In this document: one piece after another, positions 54,863-64,000 of the stretch
How positions within the stretch are numbered: the first letter of the stretch is position 1
Layout of the letters: every line of letters starts with the position of its first letter
DNA from: Shinella sp. XGS7
GTDB lineage: Bacteria; Pseudomonadota; Gammaproteobacteria; Burkholderiales; Burkholderiaceae_C
Direction: 5' to 3'
Length of the DNA: 64,000 nucleotides
Assembly (NCBI RefSeq): GCF_020535565.1
Contig: NZ_CP084758.1
Coordinates: 957,501-1,021,500, forward strand
Position numbers and translations under genes: made by a program
Notes under the pieces: generated by a model
Databases searched by the model: none
The model's input: only the letters and a program-made list of their open reading frames with translations
What the model was told of the DNA's origin: nothing

Positions 54863-57800
54863 ATGAGCGCTTTTCCCCTGCCCCCGGAGTCGCCCCGCCT
54901 GCCCAGCCCCTACCGGGACGAGATGCCCGTGGTGCAGGCCTTGGCTGCCAGCGTGACGCTGGACTGGCCGGCGGTGCTGGCCACGGCCGCGCCCTGGGTG
55001 GACCAGGTGCGCGCCAATCCGGCGCCCTTCTGGGCCATGGAATCCCTGCTGCGCGAGTACCCCATCACCAGCGCCGAGGGCCTGGCCCTGATGCGCCTGG
55101 CCGAGGCCCTGCTGCGCGTGCCCGATGTGGAGACCGCCATCGCCCTGACGGCCGACCAGCTGGGCAAGGCCGATTTCGACGCCAGCGCCGAGGGCCCGCA
55201 CAAGCTGCTGGCCGGCCTGGCGGCCAGCGCCATCGGCCTGTCCAAGAAGTTCCTGCCCGAGGCCGAGAACGAGGGCGGCCTGTTCAAGCGCCTGGGCGCG
55301 CAGACGGTGGTGGCCGCCACGGTGCGCGCCATCCAGTTGCTGGGCCGCCAGTTCGTGCTGGGCCGCAGCATCCAGGAGGCCATGGGCGAGGCCGATGCAG
55401 CCCGCAAGGCTCAGGCTCAACTCAGGTTCTCTTACGACATGCTGGGCGAGGGCGCCCGCACCGAGCACGATGCCGAGCGCTACCAGGCGGCCTATGTGGG
55501 CGCCATCAAGGCCATCGCGGCGGGCCGCAAGGCCGAGTCGCCCGAGGGTGCCGATGGCATCTCCATCAAGCTCAGCGCCCTGTTCTCGCGCTACGAGGTG
55601 CTGCAGCGCGAGCGCGTGTTCGCCGAGCTGCTGCCGCGCGTCTGGCAGCTGATCGAGCTGGCGGCCCAGGCCAATATCAACCTCACCATCGATGCCGAGG
55701 AGGTGGACCGCCTGGAGCTTTCGCTCGATGTGCTGGATGTCCTGGCCGCGCGCATCGCCAGCCACTATCCGCAGTGGCGCGGCTTCGGCCTGGCCGTGCA
55801 GGCCTACCAGACCCGCGCCCGCCAGGTGGTGGACGAGGTGGCCGCCATCGCCCGCAAGCACGGGCTCAAGTTCATGGTGCGCCTGGTCAAGGGCGCCTAC
55901 TGGGACGGCGAGATCAAGCGCGCCCAGGAGCAGGGCCTCTCGGCCTATCCGGTGTTCACGCACAAGCAGCACACCGATGTCTCGTATCTGGCCTGCGCCC
56001 AGGCGCTCATCGGCCACGCCGATGTGATCTACCCGCAGTTCGCCAGCCACAACGCCGGCACCATCGCTGCCATCCTGCAGATGGCGCGCGCGGCCGGCGC
56101 CAAGTTCGAGATGCAGCGCCTGCACGGCATGGGCGAGGGCGTGTACCGGGAGGTGCTGAAGGACCCCAGCATTCCCTGCCGCGTCTACGCCCCCGTGGGC
56201 GAGCACCGCGACCTGCTGGCCTATCTGGTGCGCCGCCTGCTGGAAAACGGCGCCAACAGCTCCTTTGTGCACCAGTTGGCCGATGCCGAGGTCAAGGTGG
56301 ACGAGCTGCTGGCCTCGCCGCTGAGCCAGGTGCAGAGCACCGGCTCCCTGCCCCTGCCGCTGCACATCCTGGGCGAGCGCCTCAACAGCCGCGGGGCCGA
56401 CCTCACCGCGCCGGACGAGCGTGCGCCCATCGTGGCCGCCATCGCCGCGGCCCGCGTGCAGCCCGTGCCCGAGTCCTTTGCCGCCGATGTGGACGCCGCC
56501 ATGGCCCGCCTGGCCGCCGGCTTCCCGGCCTGGAACGCCCGCCCCGTGGCCGAGCGCGCCGCCATCCTGCGCCGCGCCGCCGATGCGCTGGACGCGCGCC
56601 TGCCCGAGTTCTGCGGCCTGCTGGTCCAGGAGGCCTACAAGACCGCGGGCGACTGCATCGCCGAGGTGCGCGAGGCGGTGGACTTCCTGCGTTACTACGC
56701 CGACCAGGCCGAGCTGGAGCAGCAGCCTCTGCAAGGCCGCGGCGTCTTCGTCTGCATCAGCCCCTGGAACTTCCCCCTGGCCATCTTCGCCGGCCAGGTG
56801 GTGGCCGCCCTGGTGGTGGGCAATACTGTGGCCGCCAAGCCCGCCGAGCAGACGCCCTATGTGGCCCTGAAGATGGTGGAGCTGCTGCATGAGGCCGGCG
56901 TGCCGCAAGACGCCCTGGCCCTGCTGCACGGCCCCGGCGAGACCGTGGGCGCCGGCCTGGTGGCCCATGCCCAGACCGCGGGCGTGTGCTTTACCGGCTC
57001 CACCCAGGTGGCCCAGATCATCAACCGCACGCTGGCCGCCAAGCCCGGCGACGGCCTGCTGCCCCTGATCGCCGAAACCGGCGGCATCAATGCCATGGTG
57101 GTGGACTCCACCGCCCTGCCCGAGCAGGTGGTGGACGCCGTGGTGCAGAGCGCCTTCCGCTCGGCCGGCCAGCGCTGCTCGGCCCTGCGCCTGCTGTGCG
57201 TGCACGAGAGCATTGCCGGCGGTGTGATCGCCATGCTCAAGGGCGCGCTGCAGGAGCTGTGGGTGGGCAATCCCGCCGAGCTGGCCACCGATGTGGGCCC
57301 GGTCATCGACGACGAGGCCTTCGACAACATCCAGCGCCATGTGGACCGCCTCAAGCGCGAGGCGCGCCTGATCGCCGAAGCCCCGGTGCACGATGCGCTG
57401 CCGCGCCTGGTGCGCCCCGTGGCCTTCGAGATCGCCAAGGTCGAGGACCTGGGCCAGGAGATCTTCGGCCCGGTGCTGCATGTGCTGCGCTGGGGCGGCG
57501 AGGCCGATGGCCTGATCGAGCGCATCAACGGTCTGGGCTATGGCCTCACCCTGGGCATCCAGACCCGCATCGACAGCCGCGCCCTGCGCCTGGCCGAGAA
57601 GGCACGCATCGGCAATGTCTATGTGAACCGCAACATCATCGGCGCCGTGGTGGGCGTGCAGCCCTTCGGCGGCGAAGGCCTCTCGGGCACCGGCCCCAAG
57701 GCCGGCGGCCCCAGCTATCTGCGCCGCTTTGCCGCCGTGCAGGCCTCGGCCGCCGCCGCCGCGCCCCTGGCCGCGCCCGCGTCCGGCGCCACTCCGGCCG

Positions 57801-58444
57801 TGGCGCCCGCCTTTGCCGAGCTGGAGCAGGGCCTGGCCGCCTGGAGCGCCACCCCGCTGGCCCGGCGCGCCGCGGCCCTGCGCTGCGCCGCCGCCGGCCT
57901 GGGCGCCGAGAGCGCCGCCCTGGTGGCGGCCCTGGCCGCTGCTGCCGAGCAAGACCTGGCCCCGCTGGCCCTGCCCGGCCCCACGGGCGAGAGCAATGAG
58001 CTGCGCCGCCATGCCCGCGGCGTCTTCCTGGTGCTGGGTGCCGGCGCGGGCGAGGCCGATCTGGCCGCCGCCCTGGCCGCGCCCCTGCTGGCCGGCAATA
58101 GCGTGGCCCTGCTGGCCGATGCGGCCGGCGAGGCCCTGGCCCGCCGCCTGCAGGCCGAGCTGCCCCTGGGCGTGCTGCGCCTGGCCGGCGCCCAGGACAG
58201 CCTGGGCTGCTGGCTGGCCCTGAGCGGCCTGGCCGGCGTGGTGCTGGCCCGCGCGGGCGACGCCGAGCTGCAGCGCGCCCTGCGCCAGCAGCTGGCCGAG
58301 CGCCCGGGCGCCATCCTGCCCCTGGTCTCGGCTGCCGAGGCCCGCGATCCGCGCCAGCTCTACCGCTTCGCCGCCGAGCAGACGCTCACCATCAACACCG
58401 CCGCCGCTGGCGGCAACGCGGCCCTGCTGGCGGGCGGGCACTGA
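54863..58444 (+). CDS. putA: Bifunctional proline dehydrogenase / L-glutamate gamma-semialdehyde dehydrogenase
   Basis: A 1193-residue enzyme that oxidises proline to glutamate in two steps with FAD and NAD. Proline dehydrogenase barrel at about 180-480 ([31 protein letters not shown]). Aldehyde dehydrogenase at about 520-960 with [15 protein letters not shown], the general base in [11 protein letters not shown] and the catalytic cysteine in [15 protein letters not shown]-terminal ALDH-like extension follows. The N-terminal ribbon-helix-helix DNA-binding domain of trifunctional PutA is absent, so control passes to the divergent Lrp-type regulator. Confidence 0.96.
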   Translation: MSAFPLPPESPRLPSPYRDEMPVVQALAASVTLDWPAVLATAAPWVDQVRANPAPFWAMESLLREYPITSAEGLALMRLAEALLRVPDVETAIALTADQLGKADFDASAEGPHKLLAGLAASAIGLSKKFLPEAENEGGLFKRLGAQTVVAATVRAIQLLGRQFVLGRSIQEAMGEADAARKAQAQLRFSYDMLGEGARTEHDAERYQAAYVGAIKAIAAGRKAESPEGADGISIKLSALFSRYEVLQRERVFAELLPRVWQLIELAAQANINLTIDAEEVDRLELSLDVLDVLAARIASHYPQWRGFGLAVQAYQTRARQVVDEVAAIARKHGLKFMVRLVKGAYWDGEIKRAQEQGLSAYPVFTHKQHTDVSYLACAQALIGHADVIYPQFASHNAGTIAAILQMARAAGAKFEMQRLHGMGEGVYREVLKDPSIPCRVYAPVGEHRDLLAYLVRRLLENGANSSFVHQLADAEVKVDELLASPLSQVQSTGSLPLPLHILGERLNSRGADLTAPDERAPIVAAIAAARVQPVPESFAADVDAAMARLAAGFPAWNARPVAERAAILRRAADALDARLPEFCGLLVQEAYKTAGDCIAEVREAVDFLRYYADQAELEQQPLQGRGVFVCISPWNFPLAIFAGQVVAALVVGNTVAAKPAEQTPYVALKMVELLHEAGVPQDALALLHGPGETVGAGLVAHAQTAGVCFTGSTQVAQIINRTLAAKPGDGLLPLIAETGGINAMVVDSTALPEQVVDAVVQSAFRSAGQRCSALRLLCVHESIAGGVIAMLKGALQELWVGNPAELATDVGPVIDDEAFDNIQRHVDRLKREARLIAEAPVHDALPRLVRPVAFEIAKVEDLGQEIFGPVLHVLRWGGEADGLIERINGLGYGLTLGIQTRIDSRALRLAEKARIGNVYVNRNIIGAVVGVQPFGGEGLSGTGPKAGGPSYLRRFAAVQASAAAAAPLAAPASGATPAVAPAFAELEQGLAAWSATPLARRAAALRCAAAGLGAESAALVAALAAAAEQDLAPLALPGPTGESNELRRHARGVFLVLGAGAGEADLAAALAAPLLAGNSVALLADAAGEALARRLQAELPLGVLRLAGAQDSLGCWLALSGLAGVVLARAGDAELQRALRQQLAERPGAILPLVSAAEARDPRQLYRFAAEQTLTINTAAAGGNAALLAGGH

Positions 58445-58502
58445 GGCCCCGGGGCGGGGCGCGGGGCTCGCGGTCCCGCCTGCGCCCCGGCATCCTCTGG
58501 GA

Positions 58503-58528
58503 CAATAGGCGTTTTCGAACGCCTATTG
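58503..58528 (+). promoter_or_regulatory. Perfect 11-bp hairpin with TTCG loop upstream of DUF3297
   Basis: CAATAGGCGTT-TTCG-AACGCCTATTG is a perfect inverted repeat with a stable TTCG tetraloop. It ends 10 bases before the DUF3297 ATG, so it covers where a ribosome binding site would be, and no other site is visible. A -10-like GACAAT overlaps its left end. It lacks a T tract and is unlikely to be a simple terminator for putA; it may be an operator or a 5' leader structure. Confidence 0.6.
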
Positions 58529-58538
58529 CCGACGCCCC

Positions 58539-58781
58539 ATGAGCGACACCAAGCCCGCCCTGCCCGACCACCTCAGCATCGACCCGCGCAGCCCCCACCA
58601 TGTGGCCGCGGTCTTCGAGCACGACATCGGCATCCTGTTCAACGGCAAGGAGCGCGTCGACGTGGAGGAATACTGCGTCAGCGAGGGCTGGATCAAGGTG
58701 CCGGCCGGCCGCACGGTGGACCGCAAGGGTCGCCCCCTGCTGATGAAGCTCAAGGGCAAGGTCGAGGCCTTCTACAAGTAA
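58539..58781 (+). CDS. DUF3297 family protein
   Basis: An 80-residue protein, almost wholly the DUF3297 domain: PDHLSIDPRSPHHVAAVFEH and GILFNGKERVDVEEYCVSEG, then GWIKVPAGRTVDRKGRP and LLMKLKGKVEAFYK. Soluble, no signal. Function unknown. It is a monocistronic-looking gene between putA and gspA. Confidence 0.9.
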   Translation: MSDTKPALPDHLSIDPRSPHHVAAVFEHDIGILFNGKERVDVEEYCVSEGWIKVPAGRTVDRKGRPLLMKLKGKVEAFYK

Positions 58782-58829
58782 GCCCCGCCGGCCCGCCCGC
58801 CGCCCGCATCGCGTCCGCGCCCCCGCCGC

Positions 58830-60569
58830 ATGTACGCCGCCTTCTTCGGCCTGCGCCACGAGCCCTTCTCGATCGCGCCGGACCCGCGCTACCTCTTCAT
58901 GAGCGAGCGCCACCGCGAGGCCCTGGCGCATCTGCTCTACGGCCTCTCGGGCGGCGGCGGCTTCGTGCTGCTCACCGGCGAGATCGGCGCGGGCAAGACC
59001 ACGGTGGGCCGCTGCTTTCTGGAGCAGGTGCCGGCGCACTGCCATATCGCCTACATCTTCAACCCGCGGCTCACGGTCGAGGAGCTGCTGCGCACGGTCT
59101 GCGAGGAGTACGGCATCGCCCTGCCCGCGGCCGAGAGCGGGCCGCTCTCGCTCAAGGCCGTGGTGGACCGGCTCAACGCCTTTCTGCTGCAGGCCCATGC
59201 CGCGGGCCGCAGCTGCGTGCTCATCATCGACGAGGCGCAGCAGCTCAGCGCCGAGGTGCTGGAGCAGCTGCGCCTGCTGACCAATCTGGAAACCAGCGAG
59301 CGCAAGCTGCTGCAGATCATCCTGATCGGCCAGCCCGAGCTGCGCGGCATGCTGGCCCAGCCCGAGCTGGAGCAACTGGCCCAGCGCGTGATTGCCCGCT
59401 ACCACCTGGGCGCGCTTGAGCCCGAGGAGACGGCCCAGTACGTGCGCCACCGCCTGGCGGTGGCCGGCGCCGCCGCCGCGGCCCTGCCCTTTGAGGCGCG
59501 CGCGCTCGGCCTGATCCACCGCCTGAGCCGCGGCGTGCCGCGGCGCATCAATCTCTTGTGCGACCGTGCCCTGCTGGGCGCCTATGCCCAGGGCCGCGCC
59601 AAGGTGGATGCACGCACCGTGCGCCGCGCCGCCGCCGAGGTCTTCGAGGGGCCCGCGCCCGCGCCGGCCGGGTCGCGCCGGGCCTGGCTGCTGGGCGGCG
59701 GATTGGGTCTGGGCCTGGGCCTGGCCGCCCTGGCCACGGCGGCTGCCCTGGGCCTGGGGCCGCGCCTGCCCTGGGGTACGCCCGAGCCCGAGCCCGTGGC
59801 CGCGCCGCAGGCGGCCAGCGCGCCGGCCTCCGAAGTGGCGGCCGCGCCCGAGGCCGCCTCGGCCGCCAGCGCTGCGGCCCAGCCGGTGGAGCCGCCCGAG
59901 CTGGCCGAGGTGCCGCCCGCCGAGCTGGGCCCTCAGGCGGAGCGCCAGGCCTGGGCTGCGCTGGCCCGGCTCTGGGCCCTGCCCGAGGCCGAGGCCCTGG
60001 CCGCGCAGGACGATCCCTGCCAGGCGCTCAAGGCCCGGGCCGACGCGGCGCCCGAGACCGAGCCCGGCCTGCGCTGCTTCCGCAGCGAGGAGGGCCTGGC
60101 TCAGCTGCGCCTGCTGGACCGACCGGCCCTGCTGCGCCTGCAGCCGCCCGAGCGTGGCGCGGCGCCGGTCTATGCCCTGCTGGTGGGCCTGGACGGCCGC
60201 CAGGCCCGGCTGCGCCTGCCCGATGGCCGGGTGCAGCGCCTGGATCTGCTGAGCCTGGCCCGCCTGTGGCGCGGCGAGTTCCTGACCCTGTGGCGCAGCC
60301 CGCCGGGCGGCTACCAGGGCCGCATCCTCAGCGACACCGGCCTGGGCTGGCTGGACCTGCAGCTGGCCCGCGTCTTCGATCAGCCGCCCCTGGCCCAGAC
60401 CGTGGGCGATTCGCGCGCCCGCTATGACGCGGCCCTGCAGGCCCGGGTGGCCGCCTTCCAGCGCAGCCAGGGCCTGCGCAGCGACGGGCGCGCCGGCCCC
60501 ATCACCCTGATGCAGCTCAACCGCGCCGCCGGCCTGGACGAGCCGCGCCTGGAACGTCCGCCCGCCTAG
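58830..60569 (+). CDS. gspA: ExeA/GspA-type AAA ATPase with peptidoglycan-binding end
   Basis: A 579-residue protein that in other bacteria works with GspB to place the type II secretion outer ring through the cell wall. AAA domain at about 1-265: the start MYAAFFGLRHEPFSIAPDPR, Walker A LLTGEIGAGKTTVGR and Walker B VLIIDEAQQL. A membrane helix at about 290-312 (LLGGGLGLGLGLAALATAAA). The periplasmic part ends in a peptidoglycan-binding motif (AFQRSQGLRSDGRAGPITLM). gspB follows seven bases later. Confidence 0.93.
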   Translation: MYAAFFGLRHEPFSIAPDPRYLFMSERHREALAHLLYGLSGGGGFVLLTGEIGAGKTTVGRCFLEQVPAHCHIAYIFNPRLTVEELLRTVCEEYGIALPAAESGPLSLKAVVDRLNAFLLQAHAAGRSCVLIIDEAQQLSAEVLEQLRLLTNLETSERKLLQIILIGQPELRGMLAQPELEQLAQRVIARYHLGALEPEETAQYVRHRLAVAGAAAAALPFEARALGLIHRLSRGVPRRINLLCDRALLGAYAQGRAKVDARTVRRAAAEVFEGPAPAPAGSRRAWLLGGGLGLGLGLAALATAAALGLGPRLPWGTPEPEPVAAPQAASAPASEVAAAPEAASAASAAAQPVEPPELAEVPPAELGPQAERQAWAALARLWALPEAEALAAQDDPCQALKARADAAPETEPGLRCFRSEEGLAQLRLLDRPALLRLQPPERGAAPVYALLVGLDGRQARLRLPDGRVQRLDLLSLARLWRGEFLTLWRSPPGGYQGRILSDTGLGWLDLQLARVFDQPPLAQTVGDSRARYDAALQARVAAFQRSQGLRSDGRAGPITLMQLNRAAGLDEPRLERPPA

Positions 60570-60576
60570 GCTAACC

Positions 60577-61230
60577 ATGTCCTACATCCTCGAAGCGCTG
60601 CGGCGCGCCGAATCCGAACGCGAACGCGGCAAGGTGCCGGGCCTGCACAGCCAGGCCTGGGCCGAGGGCGCCGCCGCGGCGCCGGCCACGGGCCGCCCCG
60701 GGGCGCGCCGGGGCGCGCAGCCGCTGCTGATCGGCGGCCTGGTCTTGCTGCTGCTGGCCGGCGCAGGGGCTTATATGTGGTGGAGCCGTCCGGCGCCTGC
60801 ACCGGCTCCTGCACCGGCTCCCGTACTGGCCTCGGCTGAGCCGGCGCCGCCTCCCGCGCCCACGGCCTCCGTCGCGCTGCCGCCGCCACCGCCCGTGCCG
60901 GCCGCGGCCTCGGCCCTGCCGCTGCCGCCTCCGCCGGTGGTGCTGCCCGCACCCGTGCCAGCGCCGGCTTCCACGCCGGCCCCGGCCGCCCGTCCCGCCG
61001 CGCCCATCCCCACCCTGGCCGAGCTCAGCCCGGCCCTGCGCGCCGAGCTGCCGCCGCTGCAGGTGGGCGGCGCCATGCATTCCGACACGCCGGCCAACCG
61101 CATGCTCATCCTCAACGGCCAGGTCTACCGCGAGGGCGATGCCATCGCCCCGGGCCTGCAGCTGGAGCAGATCCAGCTGCGCAGCGCCGTGCTGCTCTAC
61201 AAGGGCCAGCGCCTGCGCCTGAGCTACTGA
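60577..61230 (+). CDS. gspB: General secretion pathway protein GspB
   Basis: A 217-residue inner-membrane protein. The start SYILEALRRAESERERGKVP is the signature of GspB/ExeB. A membrane helix lies at about 50-68 (LLIGGLVLLLLAGAGAYMWW), a long proline/alanine linker follows, and the C-terminal domain is LPPLQVGGAMHSDTPANRML then ILNGQVYREGD. Partner of the preceding GspA. The other type II secretion genes are not in the window. Confidence 0.93.
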   Translation: MSYILEALRRAESERERGKVPGLHSQAWAEGAAAAPATGRPGARRGAQPLLIGGLVLLLLAGAGAYMWWSRPAPAPAPAPAPVLASAEPAPPPAPTASVALPPPPPVPAAASALPLPPPPVVLPAPVPAPASTPAPAARPAAPIPTLAELSPALRAELPPLQVGGAMHSDTPANRMLILNGQVYREGDAIAPGLQLEQIQLRSAVLLYKGQRLRLSY

Positions 61231-61253
61231 GGCGCGCGGCCGGCCCTGTCCGC

Positions 61254-62255
61254 TCAGTCCTCGTTGCGGATGCCGGCCTCGCGCACCACGCGCGCATTGG
61301 CCTCATGCTCCTGGCGCACGCGGGCGGCGAAAGCGTCCACGCTGGCGGCGCTCACCACCAGGTCCAGCTTGGCCAGACGCTCCTGGATGTCCTTGGCCGC
61401 CAGCAGCTTGTTGAACTCGGCATTGATGCGCAGCTGCAGCTCGCGCGGCGTGCGGGCCGGCGCGAAGAGGCCGAACACCGAGCTGAGATTGGCCTCGGCA
61501 TAGCCCAGCTCGGCCAGGGTGGGCACCTCGGGCAGGGTGGCCAGGCGCTGCGGCGCGGCCACGGCCAGCACGCGCAGGCGGCCATTGGCGATCTGCGCGT
61601 TCAGGGCCGGGGCCGGGTTGGCGGTGAAGAGCTCGAACTGGCCACCCAGCGCGTCATTGGTGACCTGGCCGCCGCCCTTGTAGGGGATGTGGTTGAAGCG
61701 CACGCCGGCCTTGCGGCCGATCTGCTCCAGCATCAGGTGGCCGATGCTGCCCATGCCCGAGCTGGCCATGTTCAGCGCGCCGGGCCGGGCCTTGGCCTGG
61801 GCGATGGCGTCGGCCAGGCTCTTGCCCGTGAAGGCCTGGGTGGCCATCAGATAGACCGGGGCGTACATCACTTGCGCCACGGGGGCCAGGTCCTTGAGCG
61901 CGTCATAAGGCATGCGCGGCTGCAGATGCGGGTTGAGCGTGAGCGGGCTGATGGCGGCAAAGGCCAGGGTCTGGCCGTCCGGCGCGGCCTTGGCCACCTG
62001 GTCCATGCCCGTGGTGCCGCTGGCGCCGGGCTTGTTCTCCACCGCCACCGCCTGGCCCAGGGCGGCATGCAGGCGCTCGCCCAGCAGGCGGGCCACCGCG
62101 TCGCTGCTTCCGCCGGGCGCATAGGGCACGACGATGCGCAGGGGCTTGGCGGGCCAGGCCGGCTCGGCGGCCTGCAGGGCGCCGGGCAGGGCCAGGGGCA
62201 GCAGGGTGGCGAGCAGCCAGCGGCGGCGGGGCAGGGCGGACGGGGACTTGGGCAT
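61254..62255 (-). CDS. Bug family tripartite tricarboxylate receptor (second)
   Basis: A 333-residue periplasmic receptor. Signal peptide at about 1-29 with an arginine-rich start. The mature part begins PAKPLRIVVPYAPGGSSDAV and has VAVENKPGASGTTGMDQVA, both family signatures. No tctAB genes are adjacent. It converges on gspB and is divergent from the SMR pump gene. Confidence 0.92.
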   Translation of the reverse strand: MPKSPSALPRRRWLLATLLPLALPGALQAAEPAWPAKPLRIVVPYAPGGSSDAVARLLGERLHAALGQAVAVENKPGASGTTGMDQVAKAAPDGQTLAFAAISPLTLNPHLQPRMPYDALKDLAPVAQVMYAPVYLMATQAFTGKSLADAIAQAKARPGALNMASSGMGSIGHLMLEQIGRKAGVRFNHIPYKGGGQVTNDALGGQFELFTANPAPALNAQIANGRLRVLAVAAPQRLATLPEVPTLAELGYAEANLSSVFGLFAPARTPRELQLRINAEFNKLLAAKDIQERLAKLDLVVSAASVDAFAARVRQEHEANARVVREAGIRNED

Positions 62256-62328
62256 GGGGGCAGCGGCGAAAAATGGGGGGAGACCGCAGGGTAAGCCATC
62301 CAGGGCCGGCTGCGCTTACAGTGCGGCG

Positions 62329-62670
62329 ATGACGATCAGCAGCAGCTATCTCTACCTGGGCATTGCCATCGTGGCCGAGGTCATCGCCACCAGCGCGCTC
62401 AAGAGCTCGGAGTCCTTCACCCGTCTGTGGCCCAGCCTTCTCACCCTGGCGGGCTATGTGCTGGCCTTCTACTTCCTGTCCCTGACCCTGCGCAGCATCC
62501 CGGTGGGCATCGCCTATGCGCTCTGGTCCGGCGTGGGCATCGTGCTGATCTCCCTGCTGGGCTGGTGGGTGCACAAGCAGACCCTGGACCTGCCGGCCCT
62601 GCTGGGCCTGGGGCTGATCATCGCGGGCGTGCTGGTGATCAATCTGTTCTCGAAGTCCGTGTCGCACTGA
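62329..62670 (+). CDS. Small multidrug resistance (SMR) family transporter
   Basis: A 113-residue four-helix membrane protein of the EmrE/SugE/QacE type, exchanging protons for organic cations. YLYLGIAIVAEVIATSALKS has the essential membrane glutamate (E near residue 16), and VGIAYALWSGVGIVLISLLG and GLIIAGVLVINLFSK match the remaining helices. Quaternary-amine or polyamine export is the likely role. The last 11 codons overlap the convergent DUF2917 gene. Confidence 0.92.
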   Translation: MTISSSYLYLGIAIVAEVIATSALKSSESFTRLWPSLLTLAGYVLAFYFLSLTLRSIPVGIAYALWSGVGIVLISLLGWWVHKQTLDLPALLGLGLIIAGVLVINLFSKSVSH

Positions 62671-62986
62671 GGGGCGAGGCGCTCAGGCCCTGCCAGGCCG
62701 CCGCCAGGGCGAAGCGCGCCCGCTTCAGCAGCCCGGGGCGGGTGTCGCACCACAGCAGGAGCGCGGCGCCCGACGCGGCGGCGTGCAGCCACAGCGGGCT
62801 CTCGCCGGCCGCCAGGGTCCAGCCCTCGCCGGCCCGCAGCTGCACGGGGGGCAGGGCCAGCCAGGCCGGGCGCAGCAGTGCCAGCCGGCCCTGTTGCACC
62901 TGCAGATGCAGCGATGCGCGGGGTGGGGCGGCCAGACGCAGGATCTGGCCGGGGGCCAGGCTGAGGAGGCGGGAGACTTCAGGCAT
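62639..62986 (-). CDS. DUF2917 family protein
   Basis: A 115-residue protein: LLSLAPGQILRLAAPPRASL, QQGRLALLRPAWLAL and AGEGWTLAAGESPLWLHAAA make the short beta pattern of DUF2917, common in Burkholderiales. No signal. The last 25 residues are basic and less conserved and overlap the SMR gene. Function unknown. Confidence 0.8.
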   Translation of the reverse strand: MPEVSRLLSLAPGQILRLAAPPRASLHLQVQQGRLALLRPAWLALPPVQLRAGEGWTLAAGESPLWLHAAASGAALLLWCDTRPGLLKRARFALAAAWQGLSASPLSATRTSRTD

Positions 62987-63080
62987 GGCGCCAGCCTAGG
63001 GGCGAGCCCAGGCCCTGCCCAGACACAAGCCGGCCGCTGTACAGCAGCACAGTGCCGGCGCCGACCCCTACACTCGCGGC

Positions 63081-63908
63081 ATGAGCTTTCCCCGCATCGC
63101 ATTCATAGGCGGCGGCAATATGGCCAGCGCCATCCTGGGCGGCCTCTTGCGCGCCGGTCGTCCGCCCGAGTCCCTGCTGGTGCTGGAGCCCAGCGCCGCG
63201 CAGCGCGAGCGACTGGCCGGCGAGCTGGGCCTGCAGGCCTGCGCCGACGCTGCCGCCCTGAGCACGGCCGGTCTGGACCAGGCGGCCCTGGTGGTATGGG
63301 CCGTCAAGCCCCAGCTCTTTGGCGAGGCCGCCGCGCCCCTGGCCGGCCAGCTGGGCCAGGCCCTGCAGCTCTCGGTGATGGCCGGCATTCCCAGCGAGGC
63401 CTTGCGGCGCGCCAGCGGCAGCGAGCGCGTGGTGCGCGCCATGCCCAACACCCCGGCCCTGATCGGCCAGGGCATGACGGGGCTGTACGCCCGCGAGGCC
63501 GTCTCGGCCGCCGACCGCCAGCTGGTGGAGCAGGTGCTGGCGCCCACGGGCGCCTGGCTGTGGCTGGCGCAGGAGTCGCAGATCGATGCGGTGACCGCGC
63601 TCTCGGGCTCGGGGCCGGCCTATTTCTTCTTCGTGGTCGAGGCCATGATGCAGGCGGCCCAGACCCTGGGCCTGAGCGCCGAGCAGGGCCGCCAGCTGGC
63701 CCTGGCCACCTGTGCCGGCGCCGCGGCCCTGGCCCTGCAGTCCGAGGATTCGCCCACCCAGCTGCGCGAGAAGGTCACCTCCAAGGGCGGCACCACGCAT
63801 GCCGCCATCAGCAGCCTGCAGGCCGACGGGGTGGATGCCGCCCTGCGTCGCGCCGTGCTGGCCGCCGCCCAGCGTGCGCGCGAGCTGGGCGAGGAATTCG
63901 GACGCTGA
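63081..63908 (+). CDS. proC: Pyrroline-5-carboxylate reductase
   Basis: A 275-residue NAD(P)H enzyme for the last step of proline synthesis. N-terminal nucleotide fold IAFIGGGNMASAILGGLL, the PNTPALIGQGMTG stretch and the signature DAVTALSGSGPAYFFFVVEA are present; the end SKGGTTHAAISSLQADGVD is also typical. The ubiC gene follows closely, as in many Burkholderiales. Confidence 0.96.
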   Translation: MSFPRIAFIGGGNMASAILGGLLRAGRPPESLLVLEPSAAQRERLAGELGLQACADAAALSTAGLDQAALVVWAVKPQLFGEAAAPLAGQLGQALQLSVMAGIPSEALRRASGSERVVRAMPNTPALIGQGMTGLYAREAVSAADRQLVEQVLAPTGAWLWLAQESQIDAVTALSGSGPAYFFFVVEAMMQAAQTLGLSAEQGRQLALATCAGAAALALQSEDSPTQLREKVTSKGGTTHAAISSLQADGVDAALRRAVLAAAQRARELGEEFGR

Positions 63909-63918
63909 AGCCCGCAGC

Positions 63919-64000
63919 ATGGGAATCGCGAGCCGTGCCGGCTTGCGCGCCTGGTTGCGCGCGCCCGGCTCCCTGAGTCGCCGTCTGGCGGCCCTGGGCC
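63919..64000 (+). CDS. ubiC: Chorismate--pyruvate lyase, 5' part only
   Basis: The window ends 82 bases into this gene. The visible start MGIASRAGLRAWLRAPGSLS matches the N-terminus of UbiC (LRAWL..PGSL), which makes 4-hydroxybenzoate from chorismate for ubiquinone. The position just after proC supports this. The rest lies outside. Confidence 0.72.
   Translation, partial: MGIASRAGLRAWLRAPGSLSRRLAALG

Noticed and set aside
54809-58441. A 1210-codon open frame on the minus strand opposite putA
   Set aside because: It is a by-product of extreme GC third-position bias: stop codons are rare opposite GC-rich genes. Its product is low-complexity (G, A, Q, H, L) with no domain, while the plus strand is clearly putA.

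Overview
The window reads as a chromosomal segment from a high-GC betaproteobacterium of the order Burkholderiales, most likely near Roseateles, Pelomonas or Rubrivivax. That placement is inferred from strong G/C third-position codon bias, the mnmG-rsmG-parA...parB block, the proC-ubiC pair at the right edge, the sigma factor/DUF3619/DUF3106 module, DUF2917 and DUF3297 proteins and orphan Bug-type solute receptors. No rRNA, tRNA, CRISPR array or insertion sequence was found. About 65 protein genes are supported, including small and frameshifted ones.

Layout. 0.1-4.2 kb: a penicillin-acylase-family lipoprotein (frameshifted at a G tract) and a GlcD-type FAD oxidase. 4.3-9.2 kb: the stress operon prkA-yeaH-spoVR on the minus strand. 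9.5-18.1 kb: chromosome partitioning and translation genes (mnmG, rsmG, parA, parB) with three parS-like sites inside rsmG and mnmG. parA and parB are separated by argC, two acetyltransferase genes, an OmpA-type protein and a small hydrolase. 18.4-19.8 kb: an AT-richer islet with hypothetical genes. 19.9-26.3 kb: an orphan tricarboxylate receptor, then a compact secretion cassette made of a LuxR-type regulator, a 61-residue double-glycine peptide, an HlyD adaptor and a C39-peptidase ABC exporter. 26.3-30.3 kb: a coupled ECF sigma operon, DUF1501 and DUF1800. 30.5-33.0 kb: small exported proteins, a glutathione transferase and a Nudix hydrolase. 33.0-36.6 kb: a two-gene unit of unknown function facing an FHA/sigma-54 activator. 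36.8-41.0 kb: an FNR-type regulator, an Aer-like chemoreceptor and a PAS-GGDEF-EAL protein. 41-54 kb: mixed housekeeping, transport and signalling genes, ending in a second AT-richer islet. 54.3-64 kb: Lrp-type regulator/putA, DUF3297, gspA-gspB, a second Bug receptor, an SMR pump, proC and the start of ubiC.

Two units deserve most attention. The first is the peptide cassette at 21.3-25.9 kb. A LuxR-type protein that has lost two of the usual acyl-homoserine-lactone contacts sits beside two related lux-box-like sites, one upstream of its own gene and one upstream of the peptide gene. The peptide carries the motif GAPKSGW at the predicted leader cleavage point and again at its C-terminus, and its dedicated exporter and protease follow on the same strand. 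The second is the pair of cysteine-free proteins at 33.1-34.8 kb. A near-consensus -24/-12 promoter and clustered TGACAG repeats in the shared intergenic region make them the likely target of the divergent sigma-54 activator.

Other themes: oxygen or redox control (four-cysteine FNR protein next to an Aer-like receptor), c-di-GMP turnover (two composite proteins) and proline metabolism (putA with its Lrp-type regulator, and proC). Two genes are broken by a single missing base in a G/C homopolymer, which may be real slippage or a base-calling artefact.
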